Shown piece after piece: positions 1 to 11,745 of a stretch of 64,000 nucleotides of DNA. The notes beneath the pieces are model-generated. The model worked only from the letters and a program-made list of their open reading frames with translations, was not told the origin of the DNA and did no database searches. Source of the stretch: Galerina marginata (lineage: Eukaryota; Basidiomycota; Agaricomycetes; Agaricales; Galerinaceae). Where the stretch lies: positions 992,001 to 1,056,000 of the forward strand of contig JAECYW010000018.1 in the NCBI GenBank assembly GCA_023014335.1, given 5' to 3'. Each line of letters opens with the position of its first letter. The stretch's first letter is position 1. Made by a program: the position numbers and the translations under genes.

Positions 1-2
1 CC

Positions 3-1369
3 GAGCTTGCCGATAGGCTAGAAGACCTGTCAGAAAAATTGGACCGGGATGGAGAAAATTACGATTCGAATACATCCCCTCAAGACATGCAACATTTCCA
101 CGACCTTGCACTTGAAAGAGACCTGCTGGTTGAAAAGGTTCGACTCCTAGAAGGCTTTCAAGGGTTTTTACGCCCCCCAATTGTATCGGATCTTCTACAC
201 GCGGCCAAGGCGGGCCCTGTGGTCGCAGTAAATGTCAGTGGGTTCAGATCCGACGCCTTGATTCTTGTCCCCCAGCAGGAAAAAATCAGCCATGTTCCCC
301 TTCCCGATTTCCCAGCCACTGAAGCTAGGAGACTTCTAAAAACCTTACAAGACCTCCTCCGAAGCAAGAACGCGTTGCGTGGAGATGATAGAGCTGCTCG
401 GCGGTCTCCCTTCGCAAAAAGAGACGATCAAGATCCAGAAGTGGTCTTCGAAAGCATCCTCTCTACACTTTGGAAATGCGTGGCAAAGCCTATACTTGAA
501 GCTCTAGGTATTACTGTGAGTTATTCCTTCTTGTATTCCGCCAAGTCCTTGACTTATTTTTTCCACAGGTCCCGGCAGAGTCTCCTCGACAGTCCACGCG
601 AATATGGTGGTGCCTCACCGGGCCTATGGCTTTTCTTCCCATTCACGCAGCTGGTTTATATGGAAAGGATTCACTGCAACCGGGGTCAAAACTCTCAGAT
701 TTTGTTTTGTCCTCGTATACGCCTTCCTTCTCCGCCCTTATTAACAGCTTAAAGGCGAGAGAGGTCCCAAGCAGAAAGGTGCTTACCGTTGCCTTGCCAG
801 ATGAGGCTAGGCTACCTGCATCCCAACACGAAATCGAGATGATTCATAAACACGGTGACCAACTCTCGGTATCTTCTCTAATGGATTCCCAAGCCACCCT
901 TGAAAACGTAGTATTGGGAATGCATGAATGCGGTTGGGTCCATTTCGCCTGTCACGGCATCCAGGATATCTCCAACTCTATCAACAGTGCGCTTATTCTA
1001 ACCGGGGGTTCGAGACTGACGTTGTCGCAAATCTCGCGGCTTCAACTCGCCCACGCAGAGTTAGCGTTTTTGTCCGCTTGTCAGACCGCAACGGGAGACG
1101 AGCTTCTTCCAGAGGAAGCTGTGCATCTGGCGGCAGGCATGCTCTCAGCTGGGTACCGTGGCGTGATTGGAACGATGTGGTCAATCCCTGACAGCGTCGC
1201 CCCTCAGATCGCAGAAGACGTATATTCCCATCTCTTTGGCAGGCCCGCAGTTCCAGATGCTGCCGGTGCTGCATGCGCCTTACATCTCGCGGTAAAACGC
1301 CTCAGAGAAAATCCGGTGAAAAAACCATCCTTCTTCGCTTGGGTACCATTTGTACATTATGGGGCGTAG
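3..1369 (+). CDS. CHAT-domain protein, C-terminal part (5' end outside window)
   Basis: The coding sequence enters from the left edge in frame at base 3. Two exons join in phase 0: 3-515 and 569-1369 (53-nt intron, GTGAGT...CACAG). The protein carries a caspase/separase-like CHAT domain. The catalytic dyad is visible: His in 'FACHG' (about 950) and Cys in 'LSACQTATG' (about 1075), followed by the typical 'GYRGVIGTMW' segment and the C-terminal 'FFAWVPFVHYG'. In fungi, CHAT domains usually sit at the C-terminus of long TPR proteins, so the missing N-terminus probably holds TPRs; the visible 'LEDLSEKL' helix fits that. CHAT proteases are clan CD cysteine peptidases tied to regulated proteolysis and, in several lineages, to immune or cell-death functions. 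Substrate here is unknown. No break is visible in the part seen. Confidence 0.85.
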
Positions 1370-1469
1370 GATTTTTGGTTAAAATACAAGGAAAAGCACC
1401 AGTCTTCTCGAAACTGAACCAAAATGAAAACTGTAAGCAAAATGAAGATTCCAGTCAAAAATACGAATA

Positions 1470-2424
1470 CTCGTGGTCACCAAAAATGATGTCGCTTATG
1501 TAATACTGCCATATCCGTCGCCTTCGCTTTCATGGAAGAACTCATTCGCCGTCGCGACATAGGCCACTTCAGAGCATGAGACTTTGTCAAGTAGAATAGG
1601 TAGTCCTTTTACTCATATTTACACTTTTAAATTAAATTTTTGTAGCATCTGTGCACTTTGGTGTCGTGTCCAAAAATCCATTTTCTTTTTGACTGAATGG
1701 ACAAAGTTACAGAGTTATTATTTCTTACGGATAGCCCTTACGAACAAAAAAGCTCACTATCTTCTAGTAGAGAGTTTGAAGATGCTGTCTTAAAAATTTG
1801 GAGGTCCCAGGTGTTTTCCTCGCTTCAAAATTAGCAGCACAAACTGGATGTACAAAATTATCATACCATTTGTAGTTGTTCTATGTGGATTGGTCGTATG
1901 ATTTCTGAACAAATGGCCATTATTTCTTCGGATGTTACTCTCAGGGAGCTTCTGCTGTTAAATCTGCAAAAACTTTAGCAATTCCGGTGGTCTACTCTCG
2001 CGTAGTTCCAGATGATAGCCCAAATTTCGCTCACTAAACTCGCATATCGTTATTTACTGATCATTTAATCAACGAAGGTTCGTTGGGAAGACTTGAAATT
2101 TTGATAGACACTTTTCTTTATATTAATCGATAGAATTGCCAATTTACTTTTGCTTTTCACACTCTTACCATGAATGCATGAGCCTGAAGTTCTGTCTGCC
2201 GCCTAAAATTTTATCAACTTTCTGATGTGTTCCTGTCAGCCTCAAAAATGCCCAAACTTCAACTAAATTTTTGAAATATATTCACTAGTACTGTTATTTC
2301 TACTCTGGAAGGTTTCGTCTCCGTATGATGCCTGAGTCGCGAGAGCGATTGGATTCTTTCAAGGAAGTAGAAGTGACGGATATGGCAGTATTACATAAGC
2401 GACATCATTTTTGGTGACCACGAG
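1470..2424. mobile_element. Non-autonomous DNA transposon, TA target duplication, 50-bp perfect TIRs
   Basis: Bases 1470-1519 and 2375-2424 are perfect inverted repeats of 50 bp starting CTCGTGGTCACC. The repeat continues imperfectly for another 45 bp inward (to about 1563 and 2331). TA flanks both ends (1468-1469 and 2425-2426), as expected for the Tc1/mariner superfamily or a similar TA-specific transposase. The AT-rich interior has a broken reading frame around 1698-1975, with stops, that could be a decayed protein, but I do not recognise a DDE transposase in it. Confidence 0.8.
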
Positions 2425-2426
2425 TA

Positions 2427-2930
2427 GCAGCGCCGCGCCGAAATCAGCCCGAGATTAGTGAAAGAGAGCTCAGCAAATTGAACAGGATTCAGAGTTGCGG
2501 TACCAATGGGACAGTCTCAGAACAGACGGGCAAAGACCGTCGAGCGGTGAACTTTGGCAGTTTGACTTTAGAAAAAGGGCTGTGAGCCGTGTTTTGTGTC
2601 AAGAATATGCCACAGGTGTTTAAGAGGGAGCGTGGTGCGGCGTAGAAAGCCTTTCTTCTTTCCCGTTGGCTGGAAGTAATTTCTCGTTCTGCGGACGATG
2701 ACAGTTGGGCTATTTGGATCCTACTACCACGGAGTGGCATTTACATTTGGTTGCATCCTGTATGGTGGCGCATCATCCATGCATATCGTGTCCTGGTAAT
2801 CCACTGACCGGTACTGACCCTCTCTGCCACCAATTTAAGTTATAGCAACAGCCGACGAGATATTGGCTCTCTTTGTTGAAATTGACTTAGCACCCTCAGC
2901 GGCCTAGGTATAGGAATAAGTACGCACCTA
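2427..2930. other. Intergenic stretch, no supported gene
   Basis: Lies between two transposons. A reverse open frame (2489-2740) has no recognisable domain and no neighbouring exon that would join it. I see no RNA gene or regulatory signal. Confidence 0.4.
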
Positions 2931-3472
2931 GAGACGGCCAAGGGGGCACCGGGATCAAAATGCCGGACCGGTACCCGGTTAGTTAGTCCAGCCGCCGGAG
3001 GCGAAAAAAAAAATTGGACCCCCCTCTAATCTGACCTCAAAACATAGTTTTAGCTTTTGGAAGCAGCTAAATAGTGATTAGATCTTGAAATACAGTCAAG
3101 AAGTTGAATAAATATGGTTATATGCACCCAAAAGACAGCCTACTGTCTGGTACTGCCTTAAATTTGAACATGCTCGCCAAAATCCACTACTACAATGATA
3201 TTGTTTTTTTTTAGTAAACTAAGGTATGCAATATGCAATCCATGTTACTCTCAAGGTTCTATTTGCATTCATATACCTTGCAGGCCACCGGAGGCAGGTC
3301 AATGAGCACAGATATCGGAATTGATGTTCGGAGGTGGCCGAAAATGATGTAATATTACTATATTTAGACGTGTTCCTGATTATGTAAGTTAGTTAGTCCA
3401 CTGAAAGTCGCCCAAAAAAAAATATCGACCCTAGGTAGAGATTTTTTTTTCCGGTGCCCCCTTGGAGACGGC
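2931..3472. mobile_element. hAT-like MITE with exact 8-bp target duplication
   Basis: The element spans 2939-3464 (526 bp) with 14-bp terminal inverted repeats CAAGGGGGCACCGG / CCGGTGCCCCCTTG. It is flanked by the perfect 8-bp direct repeat GAGACGGC at 2931-2938 and 3465-3472. An 8-bp duplication and a CA-starting TIR fit the hAT superfamily. There is no coding capacity. Poly-A runs (about 3005 and 3414) and a repeated GTTAGTTAGTCCA (about 2979 and 3388) lie just inside the ends in inverse symmetry of position, not of sequence. Confidence 0.85.
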
Positions 3473-3790
3473 TATGTGCGCAAAATTGGGTAATCTGAAG
3501 CCGTTCAACCTGGCTGAGACGGGGCATGCCAGTGAGAAAATAATAAACCAAAAAAACTTTTACGTCGGGTGAAACTGAGGCGACGGAAAGAGGATGTATT
3601 TACTTTTTTGAAATTTCAACGAAGATAGTGTCCTCACGATTAGATTAGATCCACCGTCGGGGTTTCAAATCGTATTTTGGTCACAAGGGACCCTAACCCA
3701 GACAGCACCTGGAGGTCGCCGTTCTTGAGCCATTTTCTCATGTAAGTGCCCGTTGAAATGGCATTGGATAGTGGCTGATACATTATCTAG

Positions 3791-5325
3791 ATGCTCTCTC
3801 TGCCCTTTGAACTACTAGTCATCATATTTTCCATCCTTCGGCAGCCCGACATCGCTCGAATTGCTCGAGTCTGCTCTGCATTTCTCCCCGTTGCACGATA
3901 TCTCATCTATCAAGATCTCCTCCTTCGAGAAGACGATCCTTCTTTATCATTGATTTTAGATATCTTGAAGGATAATGATACATCTTCTCGCGTTCGAAAA
4001 CTTCGGTTCAAGTGTTCAACAACCCAGGCTGATGATGAGTCAGTCACCACACCCAAGACCGACACCTCCACTGTCGAACATTGGTTTGAGAGGCTTTTGT
4101 CGTCCATGACGGGTCTCGTGGAACTAACGCTGTTAGGATACCCGTTCTCGACCTCCCAGGAGCAAGGCGCCTTCGTTTCAACACTTCAACAAAGCTGTCC
4201 TTCACTCAGAGCTTTCACCTACCGGCCTAATAAGACGACGACATTCCCAAAGGATTCTACAAACTTTGATATCGGAGGCCTCCAAAAAATAGTTTGGTAT
4301 TCAGCCCGTGGTACGTTTCTTCCCAAATGCAAGTGAATGGTCATTCACCGGGGTGTAATAAATAGCGCTTAGCCACGAAAACCAAGCAATCTCCCTTATG
4401 GCAGCGTCTTTGGCTTCCTTGACAGACCTCCGTATTCTCAAGTGCAGCGGTCCCGATGTCACTTGCAACTTAGAGCAATGGAACACCCTCCTCTCTTTCC
4501 GTTTTCCATCCTTGACTTCGCTTTCGATTGGGTATCATCCCGAACTGTACACTGCTTCTGAAACATGGATACAATTCTTAGTCGACCATCCACTCCTTCA
4601 GCATTTCTCGCTTGGAGCTAATCTTCCAAGAGCACAATATATGACGATGGCGGATCAGGATACACGGCTCATCAAGGAAGATTTCCTTCCTAATCTATGC
4701 TCCCTCGAAACGCATCACACTAACATTAGACTTCTTGCAAATTTCGGGGTTCGATCGCTTCGCCAAATTACGTCCCTCACAATCCTGAAGGCGTACTATC
4801 AGCTTACTACGTCCAGCATCAGGACGTTCGACCTACTGGATGACTTAGGGGGTTTTCCGCTTGTTACCAAGCTGCACATCGAGGTTAAAGAAGATGATAT
4901 AGATTATGAAACGAGACAACGGCTCCTCAACGAACGTATGGCAAAAGCTTTTCCCTCTGTCAAAAGTTGGTCAAGTAACATGCGACTGAAGGTCGATAAA
5001 GTACGTGTTCTCCCCAACACAAACCTCAATCTGACCGTCGGCTTTTTAGGATGAACTTTCGACATTCTTCTCGTACTACAAGAATCTGGAAACTATTGAA
5101 GCACCTCGAGTCATGATTCTTCCCACCACGACGCCCTCGAGTTCGCCTGAAGTTATAACCGATTATCTCAGCCCACTTACATCAAATTGTCCAAATCTCC
5201 GAGAAATTTGTGTTCCTGAGTCGAGCTCGGTTTCTGAACTAAATCGAGAGGGTGCGATATATGTCATTACTCGATGTCATGAAGAAGATGGTCTATTGAT
5301 TAATATACGCCAGCATAGCCTTTGA
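3791..5325 (+). CDS. F-box/LRR-type protein 1
   Basis: Three exons join in phase: 3791-4310, 4366-5000 and 5050-5325, giving 476 aa. The N-terminus 'LPFELLVIIFSILRQPDIARIARVC' is an F-box-like motif; the rest resembles the degenerate leucine-rich repeats of agaricomycete F-box proteins. F-box proteins are substrate adaptors of SCF ubiquitin ligases. The first acceptor was set at 4365 because it alone keeps phase. The third exon begins 'DELSTFFSYYKNLE', matching the 'DELAAFFGPYRNLR' exon start of the paralog at 17296-19007, which supports both models. The closest relative in the window is that paralog. Substrate unknown. Confidence 0.8.
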
Positions 5326-5854
5326 CTGCCGCGTTGTCCCTTTTGAATCGATTATCAATTTCGCAAATATGAGAGACGATTCTCGTTATGAGCCGCGGTG
5401 TCTTTAGGAAGGACATTTCACTTGGCTGATGGAGCTCACAGGAACTTAGGAAGACATTGCTTCGCTGACTAGCGTGCCGTCATCCTCAAGTCATCCTCAA
5501 GTCATCCTCAAGGTCCATCCAGTTTGCGGTTGTGCGTGAGTGTTTAATATCGTCGCTTCCGAGATTTTTCAAGAGATACTGCTCAGACTACAGCTCAAAG
5601 CGGCCACATGATCACATATGTCAACTTTATTTCCCCGAACCCATTCAAAGCCGTTGAGTAGAAGGGGAGAACAGTGTCCACAAATAACGACGTCAGGTTT
5701 CACTCTAGAATTTGACTCTCGGGGCACAGAACACGTGGAGGAATCCGCTCACGGCTGGTCAGTGCGGATCAAGTGTAGGTAGGCGGTTTTTCCGACAATG
5801 CCTTCTATTTTCCGAGGAGAGGGTTAGGAAGAAAGGTAGATGCGTCGAGCTTCC
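5326..5854. other. Intergenic region with a short direct repeat
   Basis: No gene seen. Around 5480-5512 an 11-bp unit (CATCCTCAAGT) is repeated about three times in tandem. The right half is the promoter side of the AA9 gene. Confidence 0.4.
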
Positions 5855-5861
5855 TATATAA
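5855..5861 (+). promoter_or_regulatory. TATA box of the AA9 gene
   Basis: TATATAA lies 61 bp upstream of the ATG at 5922, a usual distance for strongly regulated secreted enzymes of basidiomycetes. Confidence 0.6.
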
Positions 5862-5921
5862 GCGATCATCACGCCCTTTTCTGCGTTTTATTCAAGTTCA
5901 AACCTAGGCGTCATCCTCGTA

Positions 5922-7518
5922 ATGCGTTACGCCATCGCGACCGCGGCGTTCGTCGCCTCCGCTGCTGCTCATGCAACATTCCAAGAGCTTTGGATCAACG
6001 GTGTCGATGCTGGGTCCTCATGTGTTCGCTTGCCTACCAGCAACAACCCAGTGACATCAGTCACCACCAACGTACGTCTCATTGCTCCTCCTGGTCTTTC
6101 TAAACGAGCTCAACAAATCGGCAGGATATCGCTTGCAATATCGCTGGTACCAGCTCGGGAGTTTGCCCTATTAAGGGTTAGTCATTCTCGCCCTCTCTGT
6201 TTTTATGATTAGCGTGTATCTAACTTGGCTGCTGTCGCAACGCAGCTGGTGATCAGCTTACTGTTGAGATGCACCAACAGCCAGGGGACCGTTCCTGTGC
6301 GAATGAAGCTATTGGAGGAGCTCATTATGGACCTGTTCAGGTTTGTCGGATCGTCCAACTATTTTTCGACATCATGAGTGCAGTCGCTAATCTCGAGCGC
6401 TTCAACTTCTATACGAATAGATTTACATGGCTGCTGTCAGCGATGCCACGTCTGCCGTTGGAGCGAGCTCCAACTGGTTCAAGATCTCCGAAATGGGTTT
6501 GCCGTCAAGCAATCCCGACTACTGGGGAACCCAAGTCCTCAATGTGAGTACTGCCTCCAACTCGGCGAGCTAAACAGATAACAAATTCTACTTAGGACAA
6601 CTGCGGCCACTTCACCTTCACTGTTCCTCCCGATATCGCTCCTGGAAACTATCTCCTTCGTGCTGAAGTTATAGGTCAGTAATTCCCTTCTGTCGTCGTC
6701 TCGGTAATTCAATTTTTATTCTTGTAGCGCTGCATGTGGCTAGCAGCGTTGGAGGAGCGCAATTCTACATGTCCTGCTACCAACTCAGCGTCTCTGGTTC
6801 CGGATCCGCGAAACCACCGACCGTCAAAATTCCGGGTGTCTACAATGCCAATGATCCAGGTATCCTCATCAATATTTACCAGAGTCTCACCACCTATGCT
6901 CGTGAGTGACAGCTTATTCCTTCCTCATGATCGGCTCTTCAGATTAACTGACATTCCTTAGTCCCTGGGCCAAGTCCTTATGGCACAAGCGTCCCAACAA
7001 TTGCTACTACAGCCTGGCCAACAAAGGCTACGTGGAATACGGCGCTGCAACCTAGCACTGTCCCGACAGTTGTTCCAGGAGGGGGAGGAGGCACGCCTAC
7101 TTCCACCCCCACAACGCCGGTTACATCTCCTGGCTCGACGACAAAGAGCAGTTCCAGCTCCAGCTCGACGACTGTTCGTAGCACAACTACGACCCCTTCG
7201 TCCACGCCGACAAGTGGCGGCGGAACAGTCCCTCTTTACGGTCAGTGTGGTGGGGTGAGTGTGTTTATATATGGAATTTTTTCTCACCACTGACTATTCT
7301 CCTTTTAAAACTTAGATTGGATGGACGTAAGTGCTTCCAGAATTCGTCCGACGATTTATACATTTGCTGAGGTTTAATTTGTTGTTTACAGCGGCGGAAC
7401 GGTTTGCGCACAGGGAACATGCCATGTCTCCAATGGTGCGTGTTCCACTGCCTGAATTGTTTAATGTCCACTAATCCCGTCATTATCAGCCTACTACTCA
7501 CAATGCTTGAGCCCTTAA
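5922..7518 (+). CDS. AA9 lytic polysaccharide monooxygenase with CBM1
   Basis: Ten exons join in phase: 5922-6071, 6125-6176, 6246-6340, 6421-6543, 6596-6674, 6728-6901, 6962-7254, 7316-7326 (11 nt), 7392-7435, 7490-7518, giving 349 aa. Residues 1-16 are a signal peptide; cleavage leaves His17 ('HATFQELW') as the N-terminal copper ligand. The histidine brace is completed by His94 ('AHYGPVQ') and the axial Tyr180 ('QFYMSC'). A Ser/Thr/Gly linker (about 245-312) leads to a C-terminal family 1 cellulose-binding module ('YGQCGGIGW...YYSQCL', 317-347). These enzymes oxidatively cleave cellulose outside the cell, which points to a plant-cell-wall degrader. All catalytic residues are present, so the gene looks functional. 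Confidence 0.93.
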
Positions 7519-7825
7519 AAAGGATGCTCCCTGTTGACGCGGACCTCTTGGACAATACGGCTCGTCTGATAAGGCGGTCCATGCCCATGCCAGAAATCAT
7601 ACCCACTACTTGTACCATACTCCATTGCACCGAAACACGAATGAATTTTTTGACATTTGATATGAAGGTGCTATGAACCAAGTACAATCCGTTCGGGTGA
7701 GAATCGAGACTCCTATGGCTCAAGATTTGGGTGATTGACCAATAGGAGAATTAATGGGCTCCATGACACAAAATGCAGCGCGATGGTGGTGGGGAAGAAG
7801 AAAATGACTGAGCGTCGATGCCAGT
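7519..7825. other. 3' flank of the AA9 gene
   Basis: About 300 bp between the AA9 stop and the retrotransposon left end. I see no gene or repeat. Confidence 0.4.
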
Positions 7826-7989
7826 GATTAAGATTCTCGTCATAGCGAGGAACAAGCATAGATTAGAATAACGTCTTTGAGTGAACGGTGGTGTGACGCG
7901 TTACATCACTTCTTCTTCCACTTCCACACCCAACGTTCGCTGTCGCATCCCAGCTCTGCTTCCTCGCGACCGCTCTCGTTTTATTTTGC
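7826..7989 (+). repeat. Ngaro split repeat A1
   Basis: A 164-bp direct repeat of A2 (13243-13406), differing at one base (CGTTCGCTG versus CGTTTGCTG). It forms the left end of the element and presumably carries its promoter. Confidence 0.9.
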
Positions 7990-8090
7990 TATAACAATTA
8001 TTCTTGGGTTACACATACACACTCTTTCTAACCAAACTATCACAATCCAAATCTGATTGACACACCCACTTCGTACCTATATCTTCGGGC

Positions 8091-9824
8091 ATGGCTGCCG
8101 AAAGGATAACTCAGAACCCACACCTTGAAGCTCTCCCAGATCATGCAGGGCCCCATTACGATGCGATTCGGGCCCTTTTGGTCAATACAGGCATCACTGA
8201 TGAGCAAGCTGTCCAAACTCTGAACACGTCGTGGACACGTTCCCACGAGGAGCGAATCCAGGCATGGGACCAACAAGTCATCGAGGACGCAGCAGCTCAG
8301 GAGGAAGAGCAACGTCTTGCTCAGGAGCAGGAGGATCAACAGCGCACTCAAAGAGAGCTCGAGCTTGAAAACGAACGGCGAGAGGTTGAAAGGAAGAAGC
8401 CGAAAATGAATGATTTCAACGAAAATGCCATGGTCAATGACTTCATCGGACCGCGCCCATCTGCCTACGCCCTCCGCCGACTTGCCGACTTCGAATACGC
8501 TGAACTTTGGTACTTCACCCAAGAGGGATGCGCAGATGCGATGCACCAACAGACCCAAAATGAAGACACCTTTGGCCTCTCGAAGATCGACGATGTGGTT
8601 TCCTTCAGGCCAGTATCCGCGCTCAAAGCCTCGAAGAATGTTATACAAGACGTCGACCTCACCTGGCGGCAGATGGAAATCGCCAAAACGACGCTCATCC
8701 AACACATCACCAAGTGCGGCTGGCCTAAGAAAGTCGTAACGACGCTCGCGGAATTCTTCATGAACCTCGAAGTCCACCATTACCGCCAACGAGCATATGG
8801 GGAGCATGCTCTCTTAGTCTACCAGGCACGCGTGAGACGGAATTGGCATGACCACCTGAAGCAAGACGGTGGCTTCAACATCGCGATTATCAACGAGACA
8901 TTGCTACAGTCGATTCACCGCGAAATCATGGACAAGAAGCAAGCTGAGTCTCTAGATGAGGTCAGTCCTTCCCGTAAATTTTTCGTTATGAACCTTACTC
9001 ATCTTTGCTTTCTTAATTTATAAATCTTATCAAACTCTCGAAAACATCGCACGCCACGCTATTGCTTGCTATTCGCTAATTGCTAAAATGCTGCATGCCC
9101 TCGCTACTGCTACTGCTACATGCTTCATGCTACACGCTACATGCTACTTGCTACACGCTACATGCTACACGCTACCCGCTACCCGCTACTCGGTACACCT
9201 ACACGCTACCGCTACATGCTATCACTACGTGTCAAAATTTTGCTATCGTTTATGCTATTTCAGATGCGCACACTCCGTGAAGTCTGCCTTACACCAAATA
9301 CCCGAGTAGGAAGGGACGATGCCAGGACCCCACGGCACAAATCTTATCGAGACCAACCTGAACGGAGGCATTTTAGCAGCAGCGGCCGGCCACGTCACCC
9401 ATCACGATCGCGTTCTCCAAGCCGCCGCGGAAATGCCAGCACGTCTCATCGACGTTCATCTCCGCCGCCTAATTATTCGCGTTTGCCCTTACTGTCTCCG
9501 TCGAAGCAGTCTCATTTTCAATCCGGCGCAGGCTCGAAAAGTCCACCAGTCTGCGCCCTCTGCCTCGGACGAGAAGTGCACGATGTATTCAAGTGTCAAT
9601 CCGACACGAGTTGGGATGGAACAAAGGCCAGGTGTCACAAGAACGACCAAGGACGGCTGGTCACCCCAATGGGAACTGTCCTCTGCTTCGACTGGAATAC
9701 TCGACGAGGGTGCACGGGCCAGGGTCACGACGACCGCCACGAGTGCTCAGGGTGCGGAAACAAGGATCACGGCGCTCAGAACTGCCCTCGAGCTCAGAAA
9801 AAGCCGAGCGCTCACTCCATATAG
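8091..9824 (+). CDS. Ngaro Gag-like protein with zinc knuckle
   Basis: Modelled as two exons, 8091-8960 and 9264-9824 (phase 0; donor GTCAGT, acceptor TTTCAG), giving 476 aa. The N-terminal part is helical and charged with an acidic/Gln coiled-coil stretch (residues 65-105). The C-terminal part is Arg/Ser-rich and ends with cysteine motifs 'CALC...', 'CFDWNTRRGC' and a CCHC knuckle 'CSGCGNKDHGAQNC'. This is the expected nucleic-acid-binding Gag-like ORF1. The intron holds a 7/14-bp tandem repeat. Whether it is spliced or simply an insertion is untested. Confidence 0.7.
9095..9225 (+). repeat. Short tandem repeat (GCTACAC/GCTACAT type) inside the element
   Basis: Imperfect 7-bp units (GCTACAT, GCTACAC, GCTACCC) recur about 15 times between the two Gag coding blocks, within the proposed intron. 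Confidence 0.75.
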
Positions 9825-11745
9825 TGCCAGCGCATGGGCATTACTCCTTCGTGAATGTAATTTACTTGCAAAATATCCTAACCTTCCCAACTCCTTATCC
9901 CGTGGATTCGACGTCGGAATACGGAGGATCTATGAGACGGCTGCACCTAGCAATGGCCCTACTCTTCACACTCAGTCAGAAGCTTACCAACAAATCGTTG
10001 ACAGGGAATTCACATGTGGCCGTTATATTGGCCCTTGCTCTCAAGACGAAGTCGAAGCTCTTATTGGTCCCTTTCAGTCGTCGCCACTCTCCTTGGTTCC
10101 TAAACCTGGAAAGCCCGGAAAATTCCGCGCGGTCCATAACTTTTCATATCCTCGCATTCCTTCACTTCGCCTTTCTTCAATTAACTATACCATTGACTCT
10201 AATGTGTATCCCTGCACCTGGGGTACGTTTTCGACTATATGTTACACCATCTATAATCTACCCCCAGGCTCTCAAGCCTCTATTCGCGATGTTGCTGAGG
10301 CATATCGCACCATCCCTGTCGTTTACAGTCAATGGCCTGGACTTGTGGTTAAACTCCGAGAAGAAAACTCGTTTGCCATCAACACCTGCAATAACTTTGG
10401 CCTCACCTCTGCTGGGGGAGTCTATGGCGAGCTCGGAGATGCCACTGTGGATGTCTTTCGTGCACAAGGAATTGGACCACTTTCGAAATGGGTCGATGAC
10501 CATATATTCTTCCGTATTCGCTGTGAGTACCTCTCATCTTACAATGCCCAACGACAAGAATGGAGTAAGATCATTGCGAAAAATGGTGGTCGGGTCCAGT
10601 CAGGAAGTCGATATTGGTATCGAGGCGAAAGAATGCCAAATGATCTTTCCGCAGAATTTGACGAAGATGCTGCGAGTTCATTCAAGGACTATTCAGCTAC
10701 TTCAATCCGTTCCGCAAATGATGCAGTTTTCTCCTACTCCGATGCTGACATTGATGCTCTTTCAGAAAAACTGGGCATACCCTGGGAAGCATCAAAAACG
10801 ATTCCCTTCAACAACTCTGTCCCGTACCTTGGCTTTGACTGGAACCTCTCCCTATGCACAGTTTCGATCACGCCCGCAAAGAGGGCGAAATACAAGGCGG
10901 CTATTGAGGAATGGCTATCGAAATCAGTTCACACCTTGGACGAGGTACAAAAGCTTTACGGAAAGCTCCTCCACGTGTGCCTCGTTGTACCAGCAGGACG
11001 TGCTTACCTCACCAACTTGGAGGCCATGCTGGGGCTATTCAACTCAAGTCCTTTCGTGCCACGTCATGCCCCTCGAGACACAGCCAGAGACCTCTCGTGG
11101 TGGCTCAACATCCTCAATCACGCCAAAATCTCTCGGCGCATCCCTGGTCCATGCGTCGTTACGGACAGGGGTGCATTCTCAGATGCCAGCTCTGGTGTCG
11201 GGATCGGCATTATCATTGATGGAAGGTGGCGCGCGTGGCGCCTTATCCCTGGTTGGAAAGGAGAAGGTCGGGACATCGGATGGGCAGAAGCTGTTGGCTT
11301 CGAGTTTCTTATCCGCACTCTCATCACAGTCAGCACACCCGGAGAACATCTTAAGGTCTATGGCGACAACCGAGGAGTGGTCGAAGGCTGGTGGAAAGGA
11401 AGAAGTCGAAACAAAGAGACAAATTTTGTCTTCAGGCGAATCCATGACCTCTCAGCTATTCACCAATGCACTTTTATCACACGTTACGTCGCCAGCAAAG
11501 CGAATCCGGCTGACGAACCCTCGCGCGGCGTATACTACTCAACATCCCTGCTACTACCAGCCATCCACATCCCCGAAGACCTCCAACAATTCATCGTCAA
11601 CTATGACTGCAAACCTCTTCCCCGTGAGCGTGACCTCGCGATTCGCGGAAACACTCCAAAACCCCTCCCAAAGCCTGAACGAGACCACACTCGCCGTGAC
11701 CCAGATGTCGAATTCGGCCCCATTGACAACTCCGAATGGTTCTAG
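9817..11745 (+). CDS. Ngaro reverse transcriptase / RNase H
   Basis: The open frame physically starts at 9319, but sequence resembling the family begins near 9817, in the +1 frame relative to the Gag end. A frameshift, re-initiation or unseen splicing must link them. RT motifs include 'SLVPKPGKPGKFRAVHNFS', 'IRDVAEAYRTIPV' (first catalytic Asp) and 'WVDDHIF' (the YXDD-type box as WVDD). The RNase H-like part shows 'FSDASSG', 'WAEAVGFE', 'YGDNRG' and 'NPADEPSRG', giving the D-E-D-D set. It copies the element's RNA into DNA. No internal stop is seen. Confidence 0.85.
   Translation, partial: PYSASAWALLLRECNLLAKYPNLPNSLSRGFDVGIRRIYETAAPSNGPTLHTQSEAYQQIVDREFTCGRYIGPCSQDEVEALIGPFQSSPLSLVPKPGKPGKFRAVHNFSYPRIPSLRLSSINYTIDSNVYPCTWGTFSTICYTIYNLPPGSQASIRDVAEAYRTIPVVYSQWPGLVVKLREENSFAINTCNNFGLTSAGGVYGELGDATVDVFRAQGIGPLSKWVDDHIFFRIRCEYLSSYNAQRQEWSKIIAKNGGRVQSGSRYWYRGERMPNDLSAEFDEDAASSFKDYSATSIRSANDAVFSYSDADIDALSEKLGIPWEASKTIPFNNSVPYLGFDWNLSLCTVSITPAKRAKYKAAIEEWLSKSVHTLDEVQKLYGKLLHVCLVVPAGRAYLTNLEAMLGLFNSSPFVPRHAPRDTARDLSWWLNILNHAKISRRIPGPCVVTDRGAFSDASSGVGIGIIIDGRWRAWRLIPGWKGEGRDIGWAEAVGFEFLIRTLITVSTPGEHLKVYGDNRGVVEGWWKGRSRNKETNFVFRRIHDLSAIHQCTFITRYVASKANPADEPSRGVYYSTSLLLPAIHIPEDLQQFIVNYDCKPLPRERDLAIRGNTPKPLPKPERDHTRRDPDVEFGPIDNSEWF

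Noticed and set aside
9319..9816. First 166 codons of the RT open frame as real protein.
   Set aside because: They overlap the Gag exon with clear zinc-knuckle coding in another frame and look like a shadow.
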